From Diphasiastrum complanatum (Eukaryota; Streptophyta; Lycopodiopsida; Lycopodiales; Lycopodiaceae): a DNA stretch of 64,000 nt. Under the pieces are notes generated by a model. That model saw nothing but the letters and a program-made list of their open reading frames with translations, made no database searches and was not told the DNA's origin. The stretch covers positions 58,390,869 to 58,454,868 of the forward strand of contig CM055097.1 in the NCBI GenBank assembly GCA_029204225.1. The letters are read 5' to 3'. Shown in pieces: positions 47,301 to 55,220 of the stretch; position 1 is the first letter of the stretch, and each line of letters opens with the position of its first letter. A program made the translations under genes and the position numbers.

Positions 47301-50300
47301 CTTTGTTTAGATGCTAGAAAATCTAGAGATTGGTGTTGGTACAAGTATATGTCCAGATACATGCAGATTATATATGAGAAGTCAGTAGTCTAACTTCAAC
47401 TACTTGATAAACAGTTATGATCGGTGCAAGCAAGACAAGCTATTGGAAAAACGATGGATCACTATTGCCTGTCAGCATCCAATAAATACATCTCATTAGT
47501 CTATAATTCTCAAGTCTATTTCAAAACAGCATCATTTAAATTGTAGAAGAATGAGATTTCCAAGAAGCTCTTCATGGAAATTCAATGTGCTTTTGATAAG
47601 CAAAATTTCTTTAAGATGAGATTCTTTGGCAGTGGTGTCTAGTAGCTGGTGGCTCAAAGGAAACTATAAATCAAGGCTACTTTTGATTGTCCCAAGCATA
47701 CAAGTTACAATTGAGGAAATAAGTTCAATGGCACACTTCAAAGGAGTTCTCTTCTTGAACATTTTTCTTCATGAAAAGGTACAGAAGTCACAAGTGCTAG
47801 AATTCTCAGATTTTTCATACAGGTTTTGGTTTCTTGGAGAGAGAAAGTAGGATGGAAATAACATCCAACAGCAAAAATCATGTAAATGCCAATTTTAGCA
47901 ATTAGGCCAGATTGGCTACATGCAAATTTTGGCCCCTCTCTCATGGTTGGATAAGGCTTCTGGAAGGGTCCCACAGTTTGGTATTGCACATGGCTTTAGT
48001 TTGATTGGAGATCTTATTGCCCCCTTCATTGTCACAATCTTGCATTTTTAGCTTTCTAAGAAATGTTGGTATCAGAGCCAGTTCTAAGCACATTTTGCCA
48101 TTGATTTGTGCTCAGGTCACTAGGACTATTAGAGAACCCTCGATCACCAAAGTATGTGTGTATCTTTTGATATCACATCCTTGGAGCTTGCTTAAGTCCA
48201 TAGAGAGCCTTCTTGAGAAGACACACTTTGTCTTCTTGACCTGCAACCAAAAAACCAGCAGGTTGTTGAAGGTAAACTTCTTTATTTAGATCACCATTGA
48301 GAAATGTCGTCTTTAAGTCAAGTTGGTGCATGCGCCAACCATGATGGGCAGTCAAGGCGGTGACTATCCTTATGATAGTCATTCGAGTGGTAGGAGCAAA
48401 AGTCTCTTCATGATCATTTCCTTGCTTTTGCACATAGCCTTTGGCAACAAGTCTCGCCTTGTACCTTTCAACCGTACCATCAGACTTGCATTTGATCTTG
48501 TACACCCATTTACAACCAATTGCTTTCTTACCATGTGGAAGATGAACAAGAACCCAAATGTGGTTCTTCATGAGTGAGTCATACTCCTCTTGCATCGCAT
48601 CCTCCAAACATTTTACTCCTTTGGCCTGCTCATAAAAAACAGGTTCTACTGCACCATCATTAATAAAAGTAAGAGCAAAATCAGAAAAATCAGCAAATTC
48701 TATTGATTTAGTAGAGGCACGAGTCTTCCCTTCATAGAAATGATCCACTTTGCTGTCCCGCAAAGTTTGCAACAACCATTTAGGGACTGCTTTAGGCTGT
48801 CCAATAGCCTTACCTTTGCCAACACTTTGCTGTCCAAAGTATTCCAAACTTGGACCTTGCTGTCCAAAGTCTTCAATAGGCTGCTCTTCATCATAATAGG
48901 CTCTTCTTGATGAACTATGGGCTGCAAACTTGAAGAAGCAGTGGGCTGTCCTAGAAGTAGATGGCAGTCCCTCCTCTTCATAACATGAGTGGGCGCAACA
49001 TCATAGGAAGTCTTTTCATCAAAATGAACATCACAACTCACTATGATTTTATTAGTCTCCAATTGAACAACCTATAGCCCTTACTTTCACTACTATAGCC
49101 AACAAAGATGCACTTAACTCCTTTATCATCAAGTTTGGATCGAAGCTTATCGGGAATGAAATAATAAGCCGTGCAACCAAAGATGCGAAAGTGAGAAACC
49201 TTGGGCTTCTTACCATACCAAACTTTATATGGAGTCAATACCTTCAAGGCCTTAGTAGGACACCGATTGCTAATGAATGTTGCCGTTATGACTGCCTCCG
49301 CCCAAAACTTATGAGGCAGCCCCTTTGCCTTGAGCATGCATCGAGCCATCTCCATAAGAGTGCAATTCTTCCTTTCGGCAACATCATTTTGTTGAGGTGT
49401 GTAAGGAGTTGTCATTTGATGTTGGATATCTTTGCTTCGAAGATAAGCACCGAACGTAGTCTTGATATATTCCTCTCCTTGATCGGTGCGTAGGATCTTC
49501 AAAGAGTGCCCAAATTGATTTTCTACCATTGCTAGAAAATCCTTAAAGTGTTGAAATACTTCAGATTTTGCCTTCATAGGATAAATCCAAGTAAATCTAG
49601 AAAGGTTATCAATAAAAGTAACAAAGTACTTACACCTTCCAATGGATTCGGTCCTCATTGGACCACATACATCACTATGAACCAAATCGAACTTGCCACC
49701 AACTCGAATAGTTCCATCAATCGGAAAAACTTGCCTTTGAAATTTTTCAAGTATCCATCCTTCGCATACATGTCCTTCAGGATGCTCAATATTAGGAATG
49801 TCTTCAACCATATTGAATTACTTCAACATCTTCAAGCTAGAACCTAGCAAAGTTGAGAGCAATGTTTCATGGGCGCGTTTCGTACGTCGTTTTGAAACGC
49901 GTATGAAATGTGTGGTTCAAGTTCGAAACAGGAAAAAAAAATTTAGGGTTTTTTTTTTTTAATGTGCTTTTGAGGGTTTTTGGGATTTACATATGTCATA
50001 GAAAGTCTAGTAACAAGTAGATACATCCAATTTCATGAGAATGCTCTAGAGAATGCAATTTCAAGAGGAGAAGCTGTGTATGGTGACTATGGTCACTTTC
50101 CTCAATCAATTATTGATACTGTCATGGATAGGTTATTAGGTTGCAAGAATCTGTTCATGCCCATTACCAGTACATACTACAAAGCTTATGGCGCGGTTTT
50201 TGGGGTTTACAGATGTCATAGACAGTCTAGTAACAAGTAGATACATCCAATTTCATGAGAATGCTCTAGAGAAATTAGAATGCAATTTCAAGAGGAGAAG

Positions 50301-53300
50301 TTGTGTATGGTGACTATGGTCACTTTCCTCAGTCAATTATTGATACTATCATGGATAGGTTATTAGGTTGCGAGAATCTGTTCATGCCCATTGCCAATAC
50401 ATACTACAAAGCTTATGGCGCGGTTTCAAAAAAAAAAAAAATTGGTTTTTTTTTTCAGTCGTTTCGAACACTGAAACGGCGTTTCGAAACGGGGTCGTTT
50501 CGTACGTCCCGTTTCGAACGCGTTTCAGGGTTCGAAACACGTTTCAAAGAAACACTGGTTGAGAGATGTCCATACCTAGCATGCCATAATTCAGCCAACT
50601 CCAAAGAATGTGAACTTGATGCAACAAGACAAGATGACGAAGCCCTTCGCTCATAGGTATCCATAAGGAACAATCCACCACGCAATGTTTTTGAAGCAAT
50701 GACCATGAGAGATCTCTTTGGGTCTTTGATAAGACATTTGTCTTCTTTGAACTCCACAACCAAGCCTTGGTTCATAATAGTAGAGACCAAAATGAGATTC
50801 TTCTTGATTCCTGGAACATAAAGTACATTGCAAATGTACTTCTCCTCACCGTTGGGTAAGATAATGGCGATCACTCCAACACCTTCGATAGGATAAGAGG
50901 TATTATCAACACCTTGAACTTTGCTTCCATCATGCACTTTCACAAGCTTTGTGCAGACCTCTTTGCGATAAGTCATATGATGTGTTGCACCGCTATCAAT
51001 CATCCATTCAAAAAATGAAAAAACAGCATTGCATATGCTTCTCATCATTGCTAGTTTTGTTGTATTTTATAAAGTCAGTAACAAAACTTATGAGGTGACT
51101 CGATATTTGTTATGGTTGCAGGTGAACCCTGACTCTTGCATACTCGACACGGATGCCACCATTCCTCGAGCAGCCCAGACGCAGTCCGATGCCGACGAGG
51201 ATATCCTTCAAGAGCTGCACAGACAGATGAATGTCGAGGCCCACTCTGCAAGATGCCAAAGGATAGCAGCTGAGAGGAGGAGACGGGATAGGGAGGAGGG
51301 AGGGGATGAGGAGGATTCATCGGAAGGGGGGAGGGAGTTCCCAGCAGATTATGAGTGGGTGGGTGGATGAGAAGGAGGTTGTGGGGGAGGAGCTAAGGGA
51401 GATGATCCATGGGATTTTGACATGTAGTAGTTGCTAGTGGAACCCAATGCGGAGACACAGACAGAGCCATTTTTACCTCCAATTAGGCCTAGGGAGCGTC
51501 CCAGAGGCAGAGCTAGAGGGGGCTTGGGTTTGTTGTATGTAGACAGGAGTGCGGCATCATAGGCAGTTGCAAGCCAGGCATCATCTCAGTTGGCCTTCGC
51601 AGGGTGTGGGACCTAGGACTTTAGCCTCGTAGATACGATGGGCTAGGGGGGGGGCAGGAGTGGGGGGATTGGAGGCAACCAGGGGGGTGGGAGAGGGAAA
51701 GGGAGAGGGAGAGGAGAGAGCTAGGCTGGAAAGAGGGGCAGAGGCAGAGGCAAGAGCAACGACACACGTAGACGCAGAGCCAATGCATCGCCGCCACCAC
51801 CATCAGCCTAATCACAAAAGCGAGAGTCCTTGTATCATACTAGCACAGAGTCATCTGATTCTAACTACCAGTCAAAGGAGACAATGTCTAAATGATTTTG
51901 TACTATATTACTATTATCATTTCATTGTACTAGACCAGTTTATTGCCTTGTGGCACGAGATTGTATCATAGAAGCCACGGTTCCCAGAACCGTGGGTTCT
52001 GGGAACCGTGGCAGGAACTGTACCACGGTTCCTTGAACCGTGGTATGGTTCATCTAAAAAATTAATTAATTAATTAATTAATTAATTAATCAATTAATTA
52101 TTCTAATTTCCCCCCCAAAACCCCTCATAGCTTTTGGACATGGGACAAAAAAAAATTAATTAATTATTCCACGGTTCACACGGTTCCCCCCTAAAAAAAT
52201 TGTGAACCGTTATATGTATAGGAATATCTCCACGATGCGAATTTGGCCTTGTTTGTGATTTCAAATAGTCTATCTTGTGTGATACCAATGTCCCAAAAAA
52301 AAACATTGCAATGTTCCCACGACACTAATTTGGCCTAGTTTGTAATTTCAAAACAGTCTCTCAAACGGTACCAATATCCCAAAAATCTTAAAAAGTTTGC
52401 ACTATGCCCACGATGCGAATATGGCCTTGTTTCAAATAGTCTATCTCATGCAGTACCAATATTCCGAAATTAAAAAAATCTCGCTTTAGTTTTTGGAAAA
52501 AAAAAAAACAATTCGGGAATCGCAATTTTTTGCAACTGTGCTTTGAACTTGGTAGGGCAACACAGTTCTATTAATCATGATGGATGGAGTATATCTTCAA
52601 GGGCGCCAAGACTATGATGGGCTCCAAAATATAATGCCTTTAGTAGCCAAAAGATCCGTGGATCACAAAAAAAAAACTTTTTTAAGTAGATTGTGGACAA
52701 TGGCTAGCAATTGTATTTTATGAGTAACGAGTCTCCTTGTCGAATAAGAATGAATATATCCAGATTCATCACTCTATTCAATCCTGACAGAGAAGGGCTC
52801 TCACCCCAATAGAAGTACCATCAATTTCGATTGTTAATTTTTTTAGTGATGTTAGAAAACGAAAGAACGGGAGCTATATTGATTAAGACCTTGAGATTGT
52901 TAAAAGCAAGTTGGTATTTAGCTTATTGTAAGAAAAATGTGCCTTTGTGGAGTGATACATGCAGGGGAGAAACCATTGTGCCAAAGTTAGTATAGAATTT
53001 TGAAGGCTAGTATAGAAAGGCCTAAAAACATTTGGACATCACAAACATCATTTGAGATAGGCTAGGTGTAGATGGAGGTGATGTTAGCCAGGTCAATGCA
53101 GAAAATACCAATTGAAACAAAAAAATCGGGAAATTATATTTTAAGAACAAATAAGCACCTTGATTTTTTCATAACTGCAAAAGTTGATTAACTTGCTGGA
53201 GTTGAAAAATTGATGCCAAGTGGTCAATATGACTTGTCTAGGAAGTACTGTAGGCAAGGATGCCATCCAAATAAAATTATATGTAGAATTTAATTTTGTA

Positions 53301-55220
53301 AGACATTATGTTTTGGAAGGTGATTGGATCATTGGGAACACCAAAGGGCATAACTCAAAAGTTCTAAAGGCCAAAAGATGTGTGGGAAACTACACTTGGC
53401 CTAATTTAGATATGATGATATCCATAATGTCAAACAATTTTGGAGAAGAGCCCAAAAATCTCTTGTTATATGCCTTCACAGAACCGGTTTGCTCCAACTG
53501 ATAACAAGATTTTGTATGATATTTTGTAAAAAAATTCTATACACGACTCTTTGAATTCCTCCCATGATTGGGATTTCAACTCTAGATAATGTAGCACCAA
53601 TTGCCACCAATCAAAGGCTTTTACTCAGAAGTAAATTGTTGAATATGTAATTTTACTTTGATCGGAATAAGAATATAAACATAGATGCTCATCCAAAGTA
53701 TTGATCCAATCTACAATATGCATGGATCTTATTTCACCCTCAAAAGTTGGTCTGTTTTTTCCACAAAGCTTATTCTTGTAAAATTCATCAACGTTGACCT
53801 GTTGTTGTTGAGCTAATTTTAATGGAGTTGATTTTGATAGACTTCCTACAAAAGCAGCACAAGAACTAGAAATTGTAACTTCACTGTCAAAATCGGTATT
53901 GATTCCCTATTGAGAACCATTTGTGTCAATAAATGGTTTATGCATACGAGAATAACCAGTAATACATGTAGTGAGATAAAGAGAACATTCTTAGTGAATT
54001 GTTCATTCTAATTGGTGTATTGCTGGTCACCATTGTGATCATCGTCATAGTCGTCACTAAAATCTTCACCTTGGTCACATTGATCTTCCATATCATTGTC
54101 AAAACCATCATCACAATTTGAGGCAATTCTCTTTCCTGCAGTGTTGAAATTTGACACCCTTCAAAGGTTAATTTGGACGTATTTGACAAGCACTTGCAAA
54201 TTTGGGACGTCAACATAATTTGTTTAACGCTGTCATTTTGATAGGCTACAATTTATTTTAAATGTCATGAGTTGAGGTACTTGTATAAGTTGTAATAAGT
54301 ACATGACACATCTTTAACTTAAAAGTTGACCTTTTGCAGGTTCCAAGATTTATAACTTAATACTCATTACAATAATATTGAAATTGGGATTCACAAACTT
54401 CAAACTTGAAAGACTTTGACCTATAGCATGGTTTTCATTCATGAGTAGTTTGAATCTCTACCTGATGCATAATTATTGTGGCATAGACAGAGAATTGGCT
54501 CCACACACTACTATGTAACTTGTTAATCTAAGATCCTATAGAAGTTCAGTTCAATCGTTCATCACTTGCAGCACCAAAGCTTGCAACAATTTCATCTTAG
54601 CTTGCTACGTGCTTTCAGTTGGCCTGATGAGTATCTGGACGCTGAAAGTCCCACATAGTCGAGTACGGTTGAAGTAACAACTTAGCATAAACAAATCATA
54701 TGTGGAAACTTGTATTTTATACAACTATCCGCGGTTTAGGCATCGAAGAAAGGAAGTTAAATTAAAGAGATTACGAAGCCTGAAGCATTAGGACCTCTGA
54801 GTCCAAAACTGAACGGCAAAATGCGAAAAAACCCTTACAGGGAAGAGACAGACAGACCTGAGTTTCATGGAACAGAACCACCACAGGCTGCTTGGAAAAA
54901 TCTCGACTGTAATTTAGCGCATCTTGCTGCTCCATCAAATTAATGCAGCGTTGTCTGGATGAAGAAATCGTTGCCACTTTATCATCATTCAAGCCACCAT
55001 CTTCTTGAGAAGTCTGTTTTAGATAGGATGGAGACAAGCTGAGATATTGGGACATTGACGGGAGGGAAGAAAGAAACGATGGACCAATGTGACGATTGAA
55101 CCGCACTAAAAAGGCTAACTCTAAAAGGAAGGCAAAAAGAGCCAGCCACATGATCCACTTCCCCAACATCCTTCTAGCCACTCCATTTGAAACACTTAAC
55201 CTCGATCCAGCAGAGCTCAT
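21713..55220 (-). CDS. Core alpha-1,3-fucosyltransferase gene (GT10), five exons seen, 3' end missing
   Basis: The product adds alpha-1,3-linked fucose to the innermost GlcNAc of N-glycans in the Golgi (plant FUT11/FUT12-type family). Exons on the minus strand: 55220-54858, 46314-46148, 27626-27388, 26962-26852, 21869-21713. All junctions have GT/AG ends, and the phases join without a break: HETQ|GVDKC, AHR|MGYNV, HRG|SVNK, LVAG|TVPVV. The joined protein has a short cytosolic N-terminus, one membrane segment (about residues 22-40, [20 protein letters not shown]), a stem, and GT10 motifs [34 protein letters not shown] with [14 protein letters not shown], then [17 protein letters not shown]. 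The next exon (W-K-x-E-G in relatives) was not found in 1-21712. The gene either extends beyond the window or is truncated. Introns are filled with transposons. Confidence 0.85.
22205..23059. mobile_element. Mutator-like MITE with CACGCCGGCGTG palindromes
   Basis: 855 bp in fucosyltransferase intron 4. It starts GGGCCTTGGCATTTTGCGAG and ends CTCGCAGAATGTCAAAACCC, long inverted repeats extending about 85 bp. The exact 9-bp duplication AATGTACTC flanks it (22196-22204, 23060-23068). A 9-bp duplication with GGG ends fits the Mutator superfamily. The interior carries repeated AGCACGCCGGCGTGCTA words on AT-rich spacers (TTCTCATTTCATATAG). No coding capacity. Confidence 0.85.
23240..23520. repeat. 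Threefold diverged repeat
   Basis: Three copies of a phrase of the form TACAAG-C-GG-TA-GAGAATGAT lie about 90 bp apart at 23270, 23350 and 23475. Function unknown; perhaps retrotransposon leader or LTR debris. Confidence 0.35.
23600..24260 (-). pseudogene. Ty3/gypsy reverse transcriptase relic (minus)
   Basis: Minus-strand translation, with frame changes, gives [20 protein letters not shown], then [56 protein letters not shown] and [19 protein letters not shown]. The order matches an RT domain through the start of the connection domain. Stops and shifts throughout. Confidence 0.75.
24540..26210 (+). pseudogene. Ty3/gypsy RT-RNase H-integrase relic (plus)
   Basis: Opposite in orientation to its left neighbour. 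Shows [20 protein letters not shown] (end of RT), [20 protein letters not shown] and [13 protein letters not shown] (RNase H), then integrase pieces around 25290-26170 (KKVT near the DDE region, QIDGQTK near 26050). Heavily mutated. No LTRs recognised. Confidence 0.65.
26211..26851. other. Intron DNA, nothing recognised
   Basis: Left part of fucosyltransferase intron 4 adjoining exon 4. No repeat or coding signal identified. Confidence 0.5.
26852..26962 (-). CDS. Fucosyltransferase exon 4
   Basis: 111 nt between TTTGCAG acceptor and GTACGT donor. Encodes [20 protein letters not shown] and [16 protein letters not shown], the most conserved block of GT10 enzymes (nucleotide-sugar binding region). 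Confidence 0.9.
27388..27626 (-). CDS. Fucosyltransferase exon 3
   Basis: 239 nt between CTACAG acceptor and GTATTT donor. Encodes [54 protein letters not shown] and DSYGSCHRN, all characteristic of plant core alpha-1,3-fucosyltransferases. Confidence 0.9.
27627..28539. other. Intron DNA, nothing recognised
   Basis: Start of the 18.5-kb intron 2. AT-rich, no coding similarity. The 3' LTR of the outer copia element begins near the right edge. Confidence 0.5.
28540..28934 (-). repeat. Probable 3' LTR of copia-A
   Basis: On the minus strand a purine tract GAAGAGGGAGTG is followed at 28934 by TGAAAAATATCAACTAG and, further on, a TATA-like CTATAAATAGG. A related minus-strand sequence lies at about 63040-63380. 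The inner boundary is approximate. Confidence 0.5.
28931..29720 (-). other. Unrecognised open frames in copia-A 3' part
   Basis: Overlapping minus-strand frames (29623-28931, 230 codons; 29723-29472, 83 codons) occupy the position where RT and RNase H would normally be. I see no RT motif such as YVDD. The last residues run into the purine tract. Origin unknown; acquired sequence or badly decayed RT are both possible. Confidence 0.4.
29720..30069 (-). pseudogene. copia-A integrase C-terminal region
   Basis: Reads [20 protein letters not shown] and [13 protein letters not shown], then an acidic linker and [19 protein letters not shown]: the usual copia integrase tail before RT. It is broken at 30069 by the insertion of the plus-strand copia element. 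Confidence 0.8.
30075..30465 (+). repeat. copia-B 5' LTR
   Basis: 391 bp, TGTTGAAATAAATGCC to GGAATTTGTCA, followed directly by the primer-binding site. Confidence 0.93.
30466..30477 (+). promoter_or_regulatory. copia-B primer-binding site (tRNA-iMet)
   Basis: TGGTATCAGAGC with no spacer after the LTR. Confidence 0.92.
30883..34859 (+). pseudogene. copia-B gag-pol, broken
   Basis: Gag begins at 30883 ([20 protein letters not shown], then [14 protein letters not shown]) and the next frame holds the zinc knuckle [14 protein letters not shown]. Protease: [12 protein letters not shown]. Integrase: [37 protein letters not shown] (one Asp context altered), [53 protein letters not shown]. RNase [48 protein letters not shown]. 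Interrupted by stops near 31375, 31991, 33235, 33455, 33627 and 34290 and by a 43-bp G-rich run in integrase (32331-32374). Domain order PR-IN-RT-RH is the copia order. Not translatable as one protein. Confidence 0.9.
32331..32374 (+). repeat. Long poly-G tract in integrase
   Basis: About 43 bp of almost pure G with a single A, located where integrase should read from [12 protein letters not shown] into YYFMTFIDD. Could be a genuine homopolymer expansion or an assembly or basecalling artefact. Confidence 0.85.
34853..34863 (+). promoter_or_regulatory. copia-B polypurine tract
   Basis: TTGAGGGGGGG immediately before the 3' LTR. Confidence 0.85.
34864..34963 (+). repeat. copia-B 3' LTR, first part
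   Basis: First 100 bp of the 3' LTR, ending in GTACA at the gypsy-A insertion point. Confidence 0.93.
34964..35321 (-). repeat. gypsy-A LTR (3' LTR)
   Basis: 358 bp, TGTAATAGATCCTAACACCA to GAGCTCGTAACA as read on the plus strand. Identical by eye to 40924-41281. Confidence 0.95.
35322..35335 (-). promoter_or_regulatory. gypsy-A polypurine tract overlapping stop codon
   Basis: Minus strand TAAGGGGGAGGGAG: the gag-pol stop TAA (35335-35333) is part of the tract that primes second-strand synthesis, so coding region and 3' LTR are packed with no spacer. Confidence 0.88.
35333..40120 (-). CDS. Gag-pol polyprotein with chromodomain (gypsy-A)
   Basis: 1595 codons, uninterrupted. Order: Gag (residues ~1-330; retrotransposon gag domain with [20 protein letters not shown]), CCHC knuckle [14 protein letters not shown] (~340), protease with [13 protein letters not shown] (~435), RT (~600-780) with [33 protein letters not shown] and the active-site FLDDILVYS, RNase H (~900-1010; [15 protein letters not shown]), integrase zinc domain ([20 protein letters not shown]) and catalytic DDE region ([45 protein letters not shown]), and a C-terminal chromodomain ([18 protein letters not shown]). 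Gag and Pol share one frame, as in plant chromoviruses. Chromodomains of this group steer integration to particular chromatin (family knowledge). Start ATG 40120 is the first in the frame. Confidence 0.95.
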   Translation of the reverse strand: MTTPQGPDQPQERGFDELETEALAYRKGKEPMEVEEQEQFAEELDELVTKEQFLQLVTEVDELKLALANFKSSVDDSFVELKNLILSSAKGSLPSTSQLSPSPLPSVSGETLRSHPSVFKDLKPPTFNGEEKDRNADILQTFLSKWKNIHALKQTPDHLQAIEASLSLGPMAYKWWLNLQETGQTPRSWKAFEEAFLREFLPENELDRAWEAWERTVMDRSLIQYISQYREAILKIKNMDDYQKIRGFVRGLKDEYKVEVQRNSPTTLEQALRYAQIYDDSVGRKRARQQPLSEQLPQKDFQFKKKFLKRKKEEKFKGEAPQKRPSLIQPLKPDDFEKAKQERLCFVCMGKGHTVRQCPKGPFTKKDKKDKKQVHLVQTVCFPSDSAASEIKVYHEDHEHCCQLTSAMLARPFSFGPHDLVRMHGKVGNQSVRVMVDDGATHNFINHTLVKKLKLPEVPSQHRYIVSLAKGEDKKIWETMVSKLNLGIQGYQDQINFQIMHLDRTDIVLGRDWLYSLGPSLHRNYQENTLSFQYKGREIQLHGEHDVPNSPMVCSSELCQLIGDEDHQVFLCDFQFIPEVSISSSIQQKISKLETLLSKFKDVFPEDLPHGLPPSREVDHVINLVPGTAPVSKPPYRVSRTEDEEITRQLTDYLGKGQIQTSSSPWASPVLLVKKKEGSMRLCVDYRALNKVTIKNKYPMPRADELFDQLDGAKFFSKIDLRSGYHQVRIKSEDVSKTAFRTRHGHYEFKVMPFGLTNAPATFMTLMNSVLRPYLGKFVVVFLDDILVYSKTRKEHLKHLRKVFRLLRKHKLYAKQSKCEFFVEEVAYLGHIISSDGIKMDPNKVKAILSWLRPQNILELQIFLGLAGYYRRFVKEYAQIAVPMTNLLKGKGKEFIWESAQQESFDALKTALATAPVLKVVDPNQPFVVETDASDFAVGAVLTQGGRPVAFESKKLEPAQTRYSAYEKELFSIVHALKTWRHYLYGANFEVLTDHESLRYLCNQPELRGRKARWAELMQEFDMSIRYRRGKFNTVADALSRMPMINELSFTQIRNELLESLRGKCQHDAFFSIIWNSVQNRQLQTPEPVPGAGASSSKNTAASVEDDDESEYTSSDDVEDSEPVLPKQTPVVEGQLTQGFKWKQYSIQDEYLLYRDRVCVPNSEDYRQQVLYECHDNPSAGHPGIQKTYELLRRQFFWPSMKKDVHQYVTSCQKCQVNKAERLKAGGLLHPLEIPAGKWESISMDFIVGLPKTQKGNDAIWVTVDRLTKMAHFIPTKTTVRAPELARLFVDGLFKLYGLPSGIVSDRDSKFTGNFWKAVFHHLHTKLNMSTTDHPQTDGQTERVNQVLEDMLRAYVSKRQTNWQEYLSILEFAYNSTKHSATGYSPFMLMYGFQPRSPTAVGFKQEKVEAARNFLEDLNQMIEHAKRSIRQSQDRARHYADPHRRDVQFSTGEKVYLRVPVDSKTLKSGVCAKLSPRYCGPFTISRRLGEVTYELELPHSSKVFPVFHVSQLRKALTRSDNLVGDSVLVLPLDLQQPPHEPEEILDSRETQTRHTLYREYLVKWNDQPVENATWERGSVLRKIFPDFVLEDQDGS
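40121..40910 (-). other. gypsy-A 5' untranslated leader
   Basis: About 790 bp between primer site and gag start. Short open frames only. Expected to hold the packaging signal and leader, but no motif is identifiable. Confidence 0.7.
40911..40922 (-). promoter_or_regulatory. gypsy-A primer-binding site (tRNA-iMet)
   Basis: Minus strand TGGTATCAGAGC, one base after the 5' LTR (40924-41281). Confidence 0.93.
40924..41281 (-). repeat. gypsy-A LTR (5' LTR)
   Basis: 358 bp, identical by eye to 34964-35321. As the 5' LTR of a minus-strand element it should carry the promoter. Confidence 0.95.
41287..41577 (+). repeat. copia-B 3' LTR, second part
   Basis: Continues the LTR after the GTACA duplicate at 41282-41286 and ends GGAATTTGTCA, followed by CAAAG. 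Confidence 0.93.
41650..42109. mobile_element. 460-bp insertion in copia-A integrase, unclassified
   Basis: CAAGG occurs on both sides (41645-41649 and 42110-42114) and the copia-A integrase reading ([11 protein letters not shown] to [19 protein letters not shown]) is interrupted exactly here. The insert starts TTTCATGCCC and ends GACTTTATA, with a TATA-like GTATAAGTATACC in the middle. The size and 5-bp duplication fit a solo LTR, although TG/CA ends are not obvious. The superfamily is not established. Confidence 0.55.
42110..43050 (-). pseudogene. copia-A gag, protease and integrase pieces
   Basis: Minus strand. Gag: [39 protein letters not shown] and [20 protein letters not shown] (42970-42660). 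Protease-like: [20 protein letters not shown] near 42330 (expected DSG changed to DSA). Integrase: [20 protein letters not shown] near 42190. The core between protease and this part of integrase is missing or decayed. The gag is the same family as 58403-59341. Confidence 0.8.
43051..44169. other. Intron DNA, no recognised gene
   Basis: No coding similarity seen. It may include the 5' leader and LTR of copia-A, but no LTR boundary could be fixed. Confidence 0.4.
44290..44830 (-). pseudogene. copia-C RT end and RNase H
   Basis: Reads [75 protein letters not shown] and, in another frame, [20 protein letters not shown]. Several frame changes. Diagnostic of copia RNase H. Confidence 0.75.
45285..45295 (-). 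promoter_or_regulatory. copia-C primer-binding site (tRNA-iMet)
   Basis: Minus strand TGGTATCAGAG. Confidence 0.75.
45725..46147. other. Intron DNA, nothing recognised
   Basis: Distal part of intron 2 next to the exon 2 donor. No coding signal. Confidence 0.5.
46148..46314 (-). CDS. Fucosyltransferase exon 2
   Basis: 167 nt. Acceptor CTATAG at 46315, donor GTTTGC at 46147. Encodes [20 protein letters not shown] and [20 protein letters not shown], then [16 protein letters not shown], the conserved block preceding the [10 protein letters not shown] motif. Confidence 0.9.
46315..48060. other. Intron DNA, nothing recognised
   Basis: First part of intron 1. ACACAAACACAAACACAAAC at 46740 is a short simple repeat. 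No coding similarity. Confidence 0.45.
48067..48078 (+). promoter_or_regulatory. Orphan primer-binding site (tRNA-iMet)
   Basis: TGGTATCAGAGC on the plus strand, preceded by TTTCTAAGAAATGT. It implies a plus-strand LTR retrotransposon remnant ending here; the LTR boundary upstream could not be fixed and only about 90 bp of leader follows before the next element. Confidence 0.55.
48173..49859 (-). pseudogene. copia-D integrase and RT (part)
   Basis: Integrase: [47 protein letters not shown] and [19 protein letters not shown], then [17 protein letters not shown] and [18 protein letters not shown] after a frame change: [40 protein letters not shown] and [14 protein letters not shown], where it stops at 48173. 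RT catalytic YVDD and RNase H are absent. Confidence 0.88.
49860..50557. mobile_element. hAT-type element with GTTTCGAAAC words carrying duplicated captured DNA
   Basis: 698 bp with ends CAATGTTTC and GAAACACTG and the exact 8-bp duplication GTTGAGAG (49852-49859, 50558-50565). The target, a copia integrase gene, reads straight across once the insert is removed, which fixes the boundaries. Both ends are filled with GAAACGCG and GTTTCGAAAC palindromes. The interior is a tandem duplication (about 49976-50207 and 50208-50426) of a segment whose plus frame reads [20 protein letters not shown] and [20 protein letters not shown]. That segment is unlike the rest of the element and may be a captured host gene fragment (inference). 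Confidence 0.85.
50565..51048 (-). pseudogene. copia-D protease and pre-integrase
   Basis: Reads [20 protein letters not shown] (catalytic DSGAT), [18 protein letters not shown] and [15 protein letters not shown], which joins across the hAT insert to the integrase at 49859 leftward. No stop in this part. Confidence 0.88.
51060..51850 (+). pseudogene. Possible hAT transposase C-terminal tail fragment
   Basis: An apparent splice acceptor TTGCAG at 51120 precedes an acidic, arginine-rich frame ([20 protein letters not shown], then [19 protein letters not shown]) ending at 51370. Low-complexity G/A-rich DNA follows. The layout resembles the acidic tails of the hAT genes at 3200-4891 and 5904-9849, but no dimerisation motif is visible, so the assignment is weak. 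Confidence 0.35.
51967..52215. mobile_element. CATAG element with CCACGGTTC words, second copy
   Basis: Starts CATAGAAGCCACGGTTCCCA and has the same series of GAACCGTGG words and TTAATTAA core as the element at 16132-16534, but a different short interior. The right end is near 52215 (GTGAACCGTTATATG) and no target duplication was identified, so this end is degraded. Confidence 0.65.
52216..52550. repeat. Diverged tandem repeat, probable element remnant
   Basis: Three copies of a unit containing CACGATGCGAATTTGGCC, TTCAAATAGTCTATCT and GTACCAATRTCCCAAAAA at about 52230, 52315 and 52405. It ends with AATTCGGGAATCGCAATT and TTGCAACTGTG, which recalls the TTGCAACTATG end of the CATAG elements. 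Confidence 0.5.
52600..53780 (-). pseudogene. Ty3/gypsy relic with gag, RT, RNase H (minus)
   Basis: Minus-strand reading with many breaks: gag near 53750-53520 ([20 protein letters not shown], then [15 protein letters not shown]), RT near 53420-53190 ([13 protein letters not shown], then YLDGILAYS with the catalytic second Asp lost), RNase H near 52830-52690 ([15 protein letters not shown]), then a WRHYILEP-like piece near 52620. The order is correct for gypsy. Protease and integrase are not seen. Confidence 0.7.
53781..54857. other. Intron DNA, nothing recognised
   Basis: Part of intron 1 next to exon 1. Short trinucleotide-like ATC/ATT stretches near 54030-54110, no coding similarity. Confidence 0.5.
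54858..55220 (-). CDS. Fucosyltransferase exon 1 (start)
   Basis: 363 nt of coding sequence from ATG 55220 to the donor GTCTGT at 54857. Residues 1-21 are basic (ARRMLGK), 22-41 form a hydrophobic membrane anchor, and the rest is a serine-rich stem ending [20 protein letters not shown] and [14 protein letters not shown]. This is a type II Golgi protein layout. The last stretch corresponds to the conserved YSRDF region of plant core fucosyltransferases and joins in phase to exon 2. Confidence 0.85.

Larger units (their letters stand above)
48173..51048 (-). mobile_element. Truncated copia element (copia-D) with a hAT insertion
   Basis: Minus-strand copia carrying protease, integrase and the first half of RT, truncated at both ends (no LTRs seen) and interrupted by the hAT element at 49860-50557 with duplication GTTGAGAG. 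Coding is otherwise rather well preserved. Confidence 0.85.

Noticed and set aside
53220-53501. 93-codon plus-strand frame
   Set aside because: It is the antisense of a gypsy RT relic ([12 protein letters not shown] on the minus strand).
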